DNA of 64,000 nt from Camellia lanceoleosa (GCA_025200525.1 CM045758.1:4770580-4834579), one strand, 5' to 3'; positions 20,907 to 34,100 are shown, counted from the first letter of the stretch. Numbers and translations: made by a program. Notes: generated by a model from the sequence alone, not told the origin.

Positions 20907-22771
20907 CATTACTAGAAACGGGGTATATGACATGGAACTTTTTGCAACAGTTAATTTCCGTCACCAACGGTCACTTATTGCAACGGTTAATTCTGTCTCA
21001 AAAAGAAGGAAGCATATGTTCAATGGGTTTTGCGACAGCAAATCTATGGCCTTCGCGAAAGCTCATTTTTTGCAACGATTATTCCCTTCCGACGTAAATA
21101 TATATTTTTAATTTTTTTTTTTTTTGCGGTGGGCATCATCGTGCCGTCGCTAATAACCAAAAAAACACACCGAAAATTTCCAAATTTCTCAAACGTTGGC
21201 GCTTCTGATATTTTTGTTCCCCTCTCTCTCTCTCTCTCTTTTTTCCGCTGGTGTTAGTTCGTTGATCCACCTTCATCGAGTCGACATCGCCGCCCACTCT
21301 CTCTTGATCTCGCCATCGATCTCGGTCAGTACATAGATATCACCTCTCTCAGAGCTTTAGGAGTCTTCAACGTTCAATCGGTACCTGTCATGGTATTGCA
21401 GATCTAAAATTTGTATTTTTATTCGCAGTTTGCACATCTGTTTTCATCTCTCTTTTACTTCCTTCGAAACCCTAGAGTTTGAAGGTAATGACTCTGTCTC
21501 TTTCTCTCAGTTTGAATTTAAGAATTTTGCATTCGATATTTGTATTATGAATTTGAAATTTATAAAAACCTAGAGCTTGAAGGTAAGGGTTTTCTCTTTG
21601 CATTCGAAATTTTATTACATATTGAAATCCTGTAGAATAATAAACTTGTGTTTTTAATTTCAAAGTTCTCTCTCACTTGCACGCCCACACAAATTAATGA
21701 TCCTAATCAACGTTGTAGCCTAGTTAATCCAAGGTTGGGTGAATTTGGTTCTATCCCTCATTCTTTCAATTTGTTTGAACTTGGTTTGATATATCAAGGC
21801 ATAAATTTGATGGGAATATTAGAAACTACTAGTTCCTAATACAAGTTTTATTTCTTTCTACTTGATTAAATCTTATGATTCTGAATCTTAATGTGACTGA
21901 TAGTTTTGTTGTCGTTTCTTGTTCTCTCTCATTTTGATTTTGTTATGTTTCATGTGTGAATTTGACAGGGAAGGAATAATTGTTGCATCTTTGTTTAGGC
22001 AACATCTGTCTATATTTTACTTACTAAAAACAATAAATAGGCAACATGCATCTTTGTTTCCTTCACGTAGATTATTTGGCCTTCTGTTTTTGCTAAGCTG
22101 TGATCTGTTGTTTATGATGCTTAGGATATATCCCTTCTATTTGCTGCTTTTTGCTCTGTGCTCTCGTTAGCTTGGGGCACTAGAGGATGACATGTTCATA
22201 GTCTGATGTTGTAACTCATTGTATATGTCATCTTATTTTCAGACTTTGGAAAACACATGTGGCACAAATTGGAGTATATTGCTATGTTGTGTTAGCTGAT
22301 AAAATGCATTATTATTAGTTTTTGGGTTTTAGATACACAAAATTAGATAAATGAGAACTGACTGAATCATTTAAAAATGGAAATGAGAAAAACACTTTAT
22401 TTATTTATTTTTTAGTTCTTTCACTGGATAGGGGTTGTAGTAGAATTGTCTATTTACAATAGTTAATTCTAGGAGGTATTCTGTCGAACTAGTAGTAGAA
22501 CTGCCTCTATATTTATTTTTCATTTGATGGTTGAACTAGAGATTAGTCCGTATTCTTTTTGGGCATTTTCCTGAATTTGTTTAAAAGCCATTAGGTTTTC
22601 ATAATAATCGAGGAACAACACAAAGGGAAAAAGAAAAACTTAGGCTCTAGTGTTGGGCATTTGCTTGAATTTGTTTAAAAACTGATTAGGTTTTGAATAA
22701 TTATGTTAATAACATTTTCTTTGCTTCTAGATCTAGTGGTGACCACAACTATCTCATTCTTTTTATTTCAG

Positions 22772-24312
22772 GAGAGAAATGGGGATGCTAAACATCATGA
22801 TTCAGTGCCGCCAACTCCACATTCACTTATAAAAATAGGTTCAAAGATAGTTTAATTATTTTCATCACCTGCAATTAAGAGGCAAATAGTGTTCCAATTT
22901 GCAATTTCGGGGACTGTTCTTGTGAGTTTTCTATGTTAGAATCACATTTTAATATTCTTTGGCAAGCATTTCTTTAGTTGAAAACCGCTTGCTCACTTTG
23001 ACATTGGCAAACACCGATTGAGGCTTCTATTGGCTCATCAATACATCATTCTAATAAAAAATTATCATGCTCTGACCAATTTCAAAGAGTCAATTTTGTC
23101 TTTATGAAGCAGTTACTGCTATTGGGCATCTAGCTTCACTGTATCACAAACGATTTATGCCCTTGAAAAAAAAAAAAAAAAATGAGAGAAAGATCTAAGG
23201 GACAACTCTGATATAACTCTGATTGTGGACATACCTGTCAATGTCCAGTTCAAAGTTTTTGCTAAAGTGAAATATCTTATTCAGAAGACACCTCATTTAT
23301 AATATTTTTCCTTTTAAAAATTCTCTTCTGAATGCTTATATAAATTGCTTACCAGAAAAAAGGAAATATATTAATGTATTTACTAAAATTCAATTAATGT
23401 CGTTAAAAAAACTTACCCCAGTAACTTGTGTTTATTTAAAATTAACATTTATTTTATTTCTGCTCTATTAGGGCTTCCCCTTGGTATGATGTCATGTAAC
23501 TTAGGGCTGTCGACCCACATTTTCTTTGAACTCCTCCTGCTCTCTGTTGTGCCTTCAACTTGAACTGTCAACCTTCACTTTTCTTTGTCTATGGAGTCAT
23601 TAGAGCTTTTTTTCTTTACTCCTGGAAATACTAAAGAAATCATTCAACATCTGCATTGTGTAGGCTTTATGTGGGGCATTTAATAGTACATTGTTGTCCC
23701 AAATCAGTTTTAATGGTGTTGCAATGGTTAAAAAATAGATGATTTTTACTGCTCAAGTACCTTACATTCCCAAATTACGTGCAGAATGTAGTAACATGGA
23801 ACACCCTGATGGAATGAGCAATTGGGGAAGAGAGTGTAGTACCCTACATGCCCAATGCATTGAGCAATTGGGGCAGAATTCTTCATCTGTACTTGAACAA
23901 GAGTAATCCTTGAAGCAGTTTCTTGAGCATATTGATACACGCGAAAGTGTTTTCAGTGCTGTTGGATCTTGTTCTCAGGCAGTTCCTGTACTCATGTCTC
24001 CTCTTCAATCAGGATCACTTGGGGTAAAGATGCAGGCTGCTACTGCTTTCAACTGAAGGAGTAGTGCCATTACTATGGGAGCAACTACAGAAGGGGCTAA
24101 AGGCTGGAAACGTTGTTGATAACTTGCTGATAGGAGCTTTAAGAAACCTTTCCAGCAGCACTGAGGGATTGTAGTCTGTAATCTCTGTAATCACAGTGAC
24201 GATATACGTGCATGCATTGAGAGTGTCGATGTTGTTCCTGCTTTACTATGGCTACTAAAGAATGGTAGCTCAAATGGGAAAGAAATTACTATGAAGACAT
24301 TGAACCATTTGA
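22772..24312 (+). pseudogene. Captured fragments of a CSI1/POM2-like armadillo gene
   Basis: Four blocks resemble the N-terminal half of CELLULOSE SYNTHASE INTERACTIVE proteins, which link cellulose synthase complexes to cortical microtubules. They are in protein order: 22772-22856 (ERNGDAKHHDSVPPTPHS) after a TTTCAG acceptor; 23796-24050 ([37 protein letters not shown]); 24052-24171 ([32 protein letters not shown]); and 24180-24312 ([31 protein letters not shown]). Large internal parts are deleted between blocks. An in-frame stop lies at 23904-23906, with others at 24056 and 24172. The intron before the first block implies capture from genomic DNA. CT-rich sequence at about 21247-21320 may be the donor gene's 5' UTR. 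It is non-functional. The family match is from memory, but four collinear blocks make chance unlikely. Confidence 0.78.
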
Positions 24313-25267
24313 AGATCTTATTTTGCTACAATCTTCGATCTCCCAATCGCACTGAAGATTGATATAAGGATATTGAAAAGTATGGCTTTGAAACAGGTCT
24401 TGTCTTGACCTCCCAACCTTGTAGTTTAGCTTTAAACACAGATTATTTGTTGTTGCTTAGGTTAAATGTAACTTCAATTAGCATACCCTCACAATCTCTC
24501 TCGCTTTCGCAGACTCTACAAACTCTCTCTACCAGCCCTTACTCTGTTTTTTTTTTTTTTTTTTTTTCCAATTTTGTTACAGGAGTTGTATTCTAGGTAA
24601 TGTATAATACATGTGTATACATTATATTTCTATTTTTATAGTTTTTTTTTAAATGTTCTTATTCTTATTAAAATTCTGGTCTGAAATGCAGGTGGAGTTG
24701 AATGCTGTGTAGTGGCTAGTAAATGAGATTTAATTGGAAGCAAATCATTTTCATAGATTGTTATTGCTGCCTTTCTAGTTAGTTCCTCGGCTCAATTTAT
24801 CATTCAATTCAATCTCAAACCTTTCGACTCTCAAACTCAACAAGGTATGGAAAACTACCCATTTCCTCATTCTCTCTCTTCATCATTCTTCTTTTAATAG
24901 GTTTGATAAATCAATATTTCTCTAGCAAACACATTTCTAGAATAATATGTAAATGGTCTAAATAAGTGTGTAATAGAAACCCCAATACTTTAATTAGAAT
25001 AGAACTTAAAATGTAATTCAAAATAGATTATACAAACCAATTTGGAAACTTAATATTATAAAGTGTTTCTTATCTGTATGTAATTTAATTGTTGTTAGCA
25101 GACATTGGATTGCAAAAATATTTTCAATAATGGATTTGTATTTAAATATAATGATTTTATTGTATAATATGGCACTAGTTTGTTTAACCAATCTTAATAA
25201 TTAATATTTACACATTGTGATATTGATCTTATAAGTTTGTCTGGCATTACCAATCATAGCAAAATAG

Positions 25268-26225
25268 TGAGAATCGGTTGATACACTAAAATGCTCAAAC
25301 GGCCCTAGATGTCAACGAAACTTGACACACACGATTAACTAGGCACAAATGACTTGTAGGAAAAGACGGGGCTTAAAACCGATTCTCAATTTTGAATCTA
25401 GAGTCTAATTTCCGTTTGTGAAAACTTATCCTTTAAAAACTCTTTTTCGAACTGTTTGACACACTAAAATGGCTAAACGGCGTCGGATGTCAACGAAACT
25501 TCACACACTTGAATAACTAGGCATAAATTACTTGTAAGAAAAGAAGGGACTCGAAACCGATTCCCGATTTTAAATCTAGTGTCTAATTTCTGGTTGTGAA
25601 AACTTGTCATTTAGAAACTCTTTTTTCCAAACCGATTAACTCACTAAAATGCTCAAACAATGTCAGATGTCAACGAAATTTGACACACACGACTAACTAG
25701 ACACAAATGATTTGTAGGAGAAGACAGAACTTGAAATCGATTCTTGGTTTTGAATCTAAAGCCTAATTTCTGTTTATGAAAGCTTGTTTTTTAAAAACTC
25801 CTTTTCAAACGGTTGACTCACTAAAATGCTCACACGACATCCGATGTCATCAAAACTTGACACACATGACTAACTAGGCACAAATGACTTGTAGGAGAAG
25901 ACAGAACTCAAAACTGATTTTCGGTTTTGAATCTAGAGCCTAATTTCCATTTATGAAAATTTATTCCTCACAAACTCTTTTTCGAACTGGTTGACACACT
26001 AAAATGCTCAAACGGGTTTGGATGTCAACGAAACTTGACATATACAACATACTAGGCACACGTGACTTGTAGGAGAAGATAGGACTCAAAATCGATTCTT
26101 GGTTTTGAATCTAGAGCCTAATTTCTATTTACAAAAACTTGTTCTTTAGAAACTCTTTTTCGAATCGGTTGACTCACTAAAATGGTCAAACGGCAGCGGA
26201 TGTCAACAAAACTTGTTCTTGAGTA
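25268..26225 (+). repeat. Tandem array, about 180-bp unit, 5-6 copies
   Basis: A unit beginning with GTTGACACACTAAAATGCTC and including GATGTCAACGAAACTTGACA, TAGGCACAAATGACTTGTAG and TTGAATCTAGAGCCTAATTT repeats from about 25278, 25457, 25643, 25812, 25990 and 26168 with moderate divergence. It is non-coding and lies inside the large CACTA-like element. Confidence 0.88.
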
Positions 26226-26609
26226 CGTGATGATATCTTTGAATGTCGATATTGCAGCTTACAATCTTTTTTGTATTTATTTATTTTTTGAAATAAATAT
26301 CAAATGTTTTACATTTTCTATAAACTTGAAATTAATTATATTGTAAATGATTTTTTTTTTGTATTTCTTTTTGCAGATGCAACCCCTTTTAAGTACATGA
26401 TGATATCTTCGCATATTGATATTGGAGCTTACTATTAATATTAAAACAAACAATAATAGATATATTTTTTTTATTTGTATTGTCGATATTTTTGTTTTGC
26501 TTTAGATACAAAAATTTATGTTCTTGAATATAAAAAATTATTAGTATTGTTGGAGGATGCTTTATATATTTTTGTAAAGAATATTTGGTTGACAATTGTT
26601 ACAGGACAC

Positions 26610-26611
<2 letters not shown>

Positions 26612-26653
<42 letters not shown>
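26612..26653 (+). repeat. (TA)n(TG)n microsatellite
   Basis: A run of TA dinucleotides passes directly into a run of TG dinucleotides. Confidence 0.9.
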
Positions 26654-27370
26654 ATGATTTTGTGAATGTGAATGTTGATGTGTGTGGATGTGAATGTCGA
26701 TGTATTTTATTTTAGAAAATATTAATAATTTGTACAAGGAATGAATTAATAAAATATATATTGATTTTATGAAAATAATTTTATTGCGACAATAATAACC
26801 GTCGCTAATGTAATCATCATTTCTTTACATTTTATTAGCGACGGGTTAACCAATGGCATATACATATTAGTTTAAATCTTTAGCGACGGTTTAAACTGTT
26901 GCAAATATGGTATTAATTTAATTCTACTTTTTTGCGACGTTTTAGACGGTCGCTAATAATACTTTTCGCGACGTCAAATACTATGGCTAAAAAAGTTTTG
27001 GCGACGGCAACTAATATCGTCACTAAAAGTGAAGTTTTTTTACCCTTTTTTGTGTCGAGTTAAACCTTCGCAAAAACCATTGATTAGCCGTCGCCATAAG
27101 AAAGCCACGGTTTGTGACCGTCGCAAATACTTTTGTCATGCCCCCTTTTGCTACCCTCCATTTCCTGTCGCTACTCCGTCGCAAAAATTCTTTTGCGACG
27201 ATATATGGACCTTTCGCGACGTTTGAGACCATCGCAAAAAAGTCCGATGTTTAATAGTGTCTAGAACATTCCAAACCACCCCTTAATATGTATTGTCCTT
27301 ATTAATAAATTTACATTAGAATATAATAGGAACTAAACTTTCAAAATTTTAATTAGACATACTAAGAGGG

Positions 27371-28445
27371 CTGTTATTAGCACTTATCTAATTTCTTTGA
27401 ACACTCCATTTCTTTGAATCCCTACCCTAAATCCTAAATTTTAATAAAATTTCTTTAAACACTCAACTTAATATCAATTTTATCAATATTCATAATATCA
27501 TCACACCCAAGCGCACACCTACCCAATTTTGCACACTCTCTCTTCTTCTTCTCTCGATGGCGATGAACGATTGAGAGATGATTGAAAATAGCAAACGATT
27601 GAGAGATGAATTGAGTATCCCTCTCTTCTCCTTCTCTCATAAACGATCGCCTCTTTCTCATTGTCATTGTGAATGACGGTATCTTAGTCAGAAATTTCTT
27701 CGACGGTCTCTTTCTTTTTCAGGTAGCCTCCAACTCCCTATCACATGTTATTATTTTTGTTTATTTCAGGGTAAAACCATTAATACAAAGGTTTTTAGAG
27801 GGAAAACCCCTCAGAAAAAATAAAAATAGGGGAAAAATCCTACAAAATGGAACCATTCAACATTCCAGTGTTAAACAAAATGTTTATATTCAGCATTGTA
27901 TTACTGAACTAAATGTCTTAACAGTCGGCAAACCAATACTGAACCGAAAATGACCTAGAATCGTAAATGCAAATAGATAAACTTACCAATGCAATGCCAA
28001 CCTCATCAAAGTTGTTGTCATCGTTCTCCATTGCTCTATAAGTATCAACGAATGGTGAAAACGATCACAAATGTAGAAACTCAGAGTTTATAATAGAATT
28101 GTTTGCAACGTTAATTAATTTGGAACACCGAACACATTTGAAACTACCGAAGAAAACGTTACTGATTAGTTGGTTTCAAATATTTTTCATTGAAGATGAA
28201 TACATGGGTTTAGGATAGTGATGAAGAAGAATATGATTAGGGTTTAGGTTGGTAAGGAATACGAGATGTGGATGGAGGTGGGTGTATAATATTGTAGAGT
28301 GTCATTCTGATTGTTTTCATTTGGTGGGTGGGCGTTCCATTAAAAGTTGTCCTTTAATGTAATTTTATTTCAGGGTATAATGGTAATTATAAAAAAAAGT
28401 GAGAATTGAAGAGTCCAAAAAAATTAGATAGGTACTAATAACAGT
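27371..28445. mobile_element. Inverted-repeat element, CTGTTATTAG termini
   Basis: The left CTGTTATTAGCACTTATCTA and the right TAGATAGGTACTAATAACAG are inverted repeats, and the similarity extends about 40 bp inwards (AATTTCTTTGAACACTCC against AGAGTCCAAAAAAATT). The interior (about 1.07 kb) has no convincing coding sequence. The target duplication is unclear. Confidence 0.6.
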
Positions 28446-28926
28446 AGTCTATACTAAGTTACTATTTGAATACAAATTAAATCACCCTAGTGTTTCCACT
28501 GTTTTGAGTTTTTAGGCTCTCTCTTTGCAGGCCCACATTGCTTAGCCCAAATAATCAAGGTTTGAGTTCAATCATTTAAAGAAGGCAAAAAAAATGACAT
28601 GTGTCGGTGAATTTTGAATAGGGATTGGCGCACCAACAATATAATGACTGTTTGGGCTTGCCATTTAATTTTTTAACTACAAATATTGTAAACACCAATT
28701 TGAATTAGGGAAAATTACTCTAAGGTCCTTCTCCTATTTTTAGTAATGGAAGAGATTCACAATATTATTTTGTGATGTGTAAAGTCCCTCAACCCCACAC
28801 TTTTATATCACAGAAAAAATTGACTCTCATAACCATGGCACTCAATCTCTGACAAAGATAGACCGGTATTTCTCTCAACAAGAACAATACAGGGAGGGAG
28901 CCATAAAAGGTGGAGATTGGTCATCC
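28446..28926. other. Region upstream of the truncated host-like exon
   Basis: This is unique-looking DNA ahead of the ATG at 28927. TTTTATATCAC near 28801 is a possible TATA region. Nothing else was recognised. Confidence 0.4.
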
Positions 28927-29217
28927 ATGGCGAGCATAGGCATCATCCTCTGCAACTACTCAACAATCACTACTTCCACTCTCCATTTTCGAACCCCCAA
29001 ATCAACATCAACCCCACTCCAACAACTTGTACTCAGCTCTCCCTCCATACCCATATCGCTTTGGAAGACGACCGGAGGCTTATCTGTGGTGACCCGAGTA
29101 GGTCCCGGCACTGGCACCTACATTTTTGCATTCATCCTCTCTCTCTCTCTCCTCATTGTCACTGTCTTCACTACCTCCCGAATTGCCAATAAGCTCGACC
29201 GCAATTTCTTCCATAAG
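28927..29217 (+). pseudogene. Truncated host-like first exon, HCF153-like N-terminus?
   Basis: The ATG sits in ATCCATGGCG, a good plant start context. The 97-codon frame ends exactly at AAG|GT, a possible splice donor. It encodes a Ser/Thr-rich N-terminus like a plastid transit peptide, then VTRVGPGTGTYIF and a single hydrophobic segment (about residues 64-83) followed by TSRIANKLDRNFF. This layout resembles small thylakoid proteins such as HCF153, but that assignment is from memory and weak. No second exon is visible: a LINE remnant follows within 130 bp and gypsy LTR sequence after that. It is therefore a broken gene or a fragment, unless the rest of the gene lies beyond very large insertions. 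Confidence 0.45.
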
Positions 29218-29348
29218 GTTTTTTATTTTTTTTCTTCTTCTTTTTCCTACCCATTTCATATCTTTTTTTTGTGTGTGTTTGTTTCAACTATTAGAATGTT
29301 CTAGTGGTTTTTTGTTAACTGGTTCAAATAAATTTTGAATACTTTGGT

Positions 29349-29770
29349 TGATTTAATGGTCAATTGACGAGTGTCGCTATGCTGTTGATTAAATGGTCAT
29401 CAGTTTGTGCCTTTTGCAAAACAGAGGATGAATCTTTAAATCACATACGTTACATTGCTCATTTGTTTGGAAACTTTGGTCTAGCATCATCAAATGGTGG
29501 GGAGTGCAATGGGCTGTACTAGGTACAGTGGAAAGCTTGCTTCATTGGTGGAGTGGATGGAAGTTTAAAAAAGGGGAATTGCAAAAATGGAAAGCTATAC
29601 CAGCAGTAACTTTTTGGTCTATGTGGAAACACAAAAATGAAGTTATTGTCAATGAGGTCCAGCCCAATCTTGAAGAACTTTGCGACCTTATCAAGGTAAG
29701 AGTGGCTATGTGGATGAAGTCAAATATGGTGGGAAGAGATTATTTAATTAACCAGTTTGTATCAAATTTA
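29349..29770 (+). pseudogene. LINE ORF2 C-terminal remnant (zf-RVT)
   Basis: The stretch CAFCKTEDESLNHI (from about 29407) and, after a one-base frameshift, HCSFVWKLW and a Trp-rich run (VQWAVLGTVESLLHWWSGWK, TFWSMWKHKNEVI) match the zinc-binding domain and tail that close plant non-LTR retrotransposon ORF2 proteins. No RT domain or poly-A tail is present, so this is a small relic. The coding part ends near 29797. Confidence 0.75.
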
Positions 29771-29893
29771 GAGAGTGAGAAGTCCAGAGAAATTTGAAGA
29801 GAATTTCTCTGGAGAGTGGGATGTCCAGAGAAATTTAGAGAGAATTTCTTTGGGGAGTGGAAAGTTTAGAGAAATTTGGAGAGAATTCTCTGG
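29771..29893. repeat. AGAGAAATTTCTCT-type repeat cluster
   Basis: Short units such as TCCAGAGAAATTTAGAGAGA recur four times over about 120 bp. The same motif fills the terminal inverted repeats of the Mutator-like element at 45367-53298, so this may be a fragment of that family. Confidence 0.6.
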
Positions 29894-31144
29894 TGTAGCG
29901 ATCTCGGTTTCGATCCTTCTTTCATGTTTTGCCACTTCGACTGGGCCGACCCCTCAAAACAAAAATGCAAAATGCATTTGAAGTTGTTTATCCGCTCGGT
30001 CGGTCTAGAGTGTGGGAGAGGGCCACACGTGCGGGGAATGAGGCCGCACTTGTGGAAAACAAGGCAGGGGGCTGAAGCACACTACTAAAAAGGTAGGTGC
30101 AGCTGGAAGTGCGGGAAGTTAGGTAGATCCGGAATTTTTCCTTTTCTTCTCTCTTTGGGCTGATTGAATGTCACTTTTTGTATATCTCTCTCTCTAAAAA
30201 CATTTCCTCTCCCTTCTCTCTACATTTCCTACCAAAAACCTCACAAGATTTTTGATTTCTCCAAATCCATTGGGATTTAGATCCAAGTCCTTCATCAAAG
30301 TTGGTTATCTAGGCGAGGGCTACGTTGTGTACAGTGGAGATCGAGTTTAGACACCATTGTTTTTGGGGTTTCAACTCGTTTCTTCTTCAAACTTGAGGTA
30401 GGGATTTTCTACACTCTAATATGGCTTTTAGCTCAGTTATTTGCTATTGTGTATAGATGATGAGATTTGGTTGTGGTTTGGACAAATCTAGGATTTGGGT
30501 GTGAAATGAAAAGAGGGGTTTTGATGAATATGAGGTAAACGAGTATGAGGCTTGAATATAAGATCATGTTGTGCCAAAATAGTTGATTTTGGTGTTTGGG
30601 TTGATATTTGGTGAAAGGTGGATTTTGCCCTAATTTTGATTAAATTATTATTTTGCATAAATAATTGGGATTAACATTGACAACGTGAAATTGGAAGATT
30701 ATGATTATAAATGGTGATATTGGATATGTATTATCTCACTTATGGAAGTTTTAAATAAACTATTTATTTTGATATTGAACATCTCTTTAGAAATAATTGC
30801 ATTGGGCTATCGGTGGAGGATAGCTATGATTGTTGTAGAAATTACATGAAGATTAGGCGATTTAATGCTAATCTATTATTGGTGTCATTGAATATGATCA
30901 TGTTATAGATACATTGTATATGTATGTTTATTGGGAGGAGAAAGGGGATGTACTTCATATGTGATTATATTTATAAATACATTGCATATGTATATTTGTT
31001 TGGGAGGAGAAAGGGAATGGACTCCATTTAAAGCAAGTCGGCCGGAGTGTTTTAGGTGAAAGACCCGAAATTTTATATATAAATGGGTGCCTGTGAGACG
31101 TCCCGAACGTCGAGAGGATGACTCCGTTCAGTAATGCTGTGGGT
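29894..31144 (+). mobile_element. Gypsy-type LTR family G, truncated copy
   Basis: It begins TGTAGCGATCTCGG and is collinear with the inverse of 41047-39480 (the complete solo LTR). Shared blocks include GGAGGAGAAAGGGGATGTAC, GGAATGGACTCCATTT and GGCCGGAGTGTTTTAGGTG. It breaks off where the 31165-34815 LTR begins. There is no coding content. Confidence 0.75.
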
Positions 31145-31164
31145 CTACTGATTCAGACTCAAAT

Positions 31165-34100
31165 TGTCACGGTTCTTAATCTGAACCAAAGAGTCCAAAT
31201 CCGACAAATCGTTTTGAGAAAGCAGATTTTTTTTTAGAAAGAAGTGCCAAACATGGACTACTTTGCCAGATACAGAGTCGCCACCTAAATATTTTTTAAT
31301 GGGGGAATTTAGAAAACCCTGACTCGGTGCCAAAGGCCACGTGTCTGTCATCACCAAAGTTGCCTCGGCTCGGGAACTTGGGTACGATTGGGGAAGGTCA
31401 GCTATGAGCACCCCCTCTTGCCCGATCCGAAGATCGGCCTCTACTAACCGTGATATCTCGTTTTGAAAGCATTATGTGTTCTTATTTCGGTTATTAGCCT
31501 AGATTTACTACGTGATGTGCACAGCAAACAAGTATAGACCAGATTGCCTAAATTGGAACAAAACATTGCATGTCCGTTTGTTTGGAAAACGCTTTAGAAT
31601 TTGCTACTCGCAAGTAGGCTAAAATACGGATTTCAATGAGTTGTTCCAACTCAAACAATCCAACCTTCACCCATAGACATTCAGGCAGTTTATATCACAT
31701 AAGCATCTAGCCACATGGTAAGCATGCTGTCATGTTAACATTCACACTCATGCGAGATGCTAAAGCATAAAATACGCACAATGTACTCCGAGCCAAAATA
31801 AGAACGTGTTAGTAATCATGCATGATCCAAGTCCATGTTTAGATGCCTAATGTAACGCATACGGAATGTCACTAGAATAGGCTCGGCTAATCTAAGAATG
31901 ACATGTGAAAATGCGCAAGTAGCATGTATTCAAGTTAGATTTGAAATACTTATGCGATTAGCATGATGCCGAGCCTGCATGCAATACTGATGAATGATGC
32001 ACGCATGCATAGCATAAGGATGCTAAAGTAAACATGTCCTAATACTAACCATCAAAGTAGGTAAGTAAAAGGGAGAAAGAAGTGGGGGTTGGAAGACATG
32101 CACCCACGCACCCACACTTATTACAAATTTACCCTCGCTCGGAAGGACCGAAAGAATAATACAATTTAATTAACCTACAAGCTAATTAAATATTACAGAC
32201 CAATTAAATCAGCTAAGCAAATTAACTAATCTATTTGAGAAATAAACAGTAGCCTCGGGAAGAGGGTCCAATGCATGCGTGCTTGGTTCCACTCGGAAAG
32301 TCACTGCCATGCACAAGATGCCTCTGCTTTGACTGTTCTGCTCCTCTGAAGACTTCATAAGTCCTAGGATTGCTTCTCTGAATGCTGTGGAACACCACCG
32401 GCTGAGGGGAATTGTCACTGGCCATGGGGAATGACCACTGGCCACTAATTGAGATATCGGCCACTGATGGATGGCCGGTCGGCACTGAAGATGGCCGGCC
32501 AGCCAAATCTTCCTGCAGAAACTGATTTGACAGCAACAGAGGGCAAAACAAAGCATGGCAATGCATTTCAAGCAATGTATGCACCAATCATACTCCTTAT
32601 CATGTTTATGACTCAAAGGAGTATAGGTCTCGATTCTCGGACCACTAATCGCGCATTTCAATGCATGATGGCCCAAAGAATCAAGTGTGCATTTTAATTT
32701 CAAATACAATGCAAACCAAATAAGCAAACAAAGGGGCTTTCAACCTCTATCATGGCTTGATCAAGATGTGAAAGATGCATGCAAATGCAATGCAACCTAA
32801 GTATGTTAACTAGGCATGCAACATGAGCATATGGGAAGCATGCAAGGTATATAACAAGCATGCAAGTTAAATGAGCATACAAGGTACAATGCCAACACAC
32901 AAACATGCAAAACATATGGCATGTTAAGCAATCAAAACAAGGAGGAGAATGCATGCCAAATGCAACACCATTTCAACATGCAACAACATGTCATAAGCTA
33001 AGCATGCAACAACATGCCAAGGGATGGACTTAAACTAAATTAGGCAACCCTTAAACAAGCCTAAAACAGTGGCCAACATGCTCAATAATGGAGGCTAAAA
33101 CACTTACCACTAGACATGCATGCAAGGTCCAAAGCCTAAGGCAAGCCAAGGAGGTATTGAACTACCCTTAACAAAACCAAACATGGCATGAATTGAATGA
33201 CCAAAATCAGAGGTTTAGTATGTTAAAACAAAGCTAAAAACATAGTGACATGGCATCTTAGGGGGCCTAAACATGATGGCATGCATGAAGGCCTAAACAT
33301 GAAGCATGCGATGACAACCTTATAAAGCATTAAAGGGACATCAAATGCAAACATACAAGCACATCATGAGGTCTGAAATAACATGCCAAGTGGTTCCAAA
33401 CCACTGAAACAAAGCAAGGATGGCATGCTAGAGGGGCCTATGCTTAAGGCATACAAGAGAGATTACATGGTGGCTATACAAAGCAAAGCATGGATGACCC
33501 AAACAACCAAAAACATTCCTCAAGCATGCTAAATCATGCACAAAAGCTTCACAAAGATGAGCCAAAATCATGCTAAAACAAAGGTCAAAGCTTAAAGCAT
33601 GTTAAGACCTAAACATGGCATTACAAGGCATGTATGCTAAGCAAGCATGGTGTACCAAAACCAACTCAAAACAGTGCTAAATCATGACATAATAAGCACA
33701 AAAAACAGCTAAGGCATGGTCAACATACACTTAAATTAGATGCTCCCTCAAGAGGCAAAAATGGCCCTTTTCAAGGACAACAAGGAGAGGGGGTGGCCCT
33801 CTCCTTCTTAAGACCTCAAGGCACCATCCTCACCTCTGAAATCCCTCAAGATTTCAGTGGTGAGGAGGCCCAAACACAATGGTCCCGAAGCTCAACCAAA
33901 ATGGCACAAAACAAAGGCCAAACAAGCCTTAAGAGGGGTCAAACAATCCTAAAGCTTAAAACACCCTTAACAACTATTTAGAGTAGGCAAAAACAAGACT
34001 TTTGTGTTATATGCTAAGCTCAAAAATAGATGCAAGATAGTCAAAAAAGCTTTGCAAAAATGGGGTATTTAAAGGTAAAGTCCTTACCCTTGTTGACCCT

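Larger units (their letters stand above)
20907..27259 (+). mobile_element. Large CACTA-like element carrying host gene pieces
   Basis: The left terminus CATTACTAGAAAC (one base from CACTA) and the right terminus TTTAATAGTG form a CACTA-type pair about 6.35 kb apart. Both subterminal zones (20925-21140 and 26784-27245) carry many short GCGACGG/CCGTCGC repeats in both directions, the usual EnSpm transposase-binding layout. Flanking triplets (ATT, TCT) do not match, so the target duplication is lost or the edge is slightly off. No transposase was found. The interior carries CSI-like gene fragments, a tandem array at 25268-26225 and a (TA)n(TG)n tract at 26612-26653. Confidence 0.7.

Noticed and set aside
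32209..32727. 172-codon minus-strand open frame rich in Cys and His
   Set aside because: It is wholly inside the L1 LTR, overlaps another open frame on the same strand and has no ordered zinc-finger spacing.
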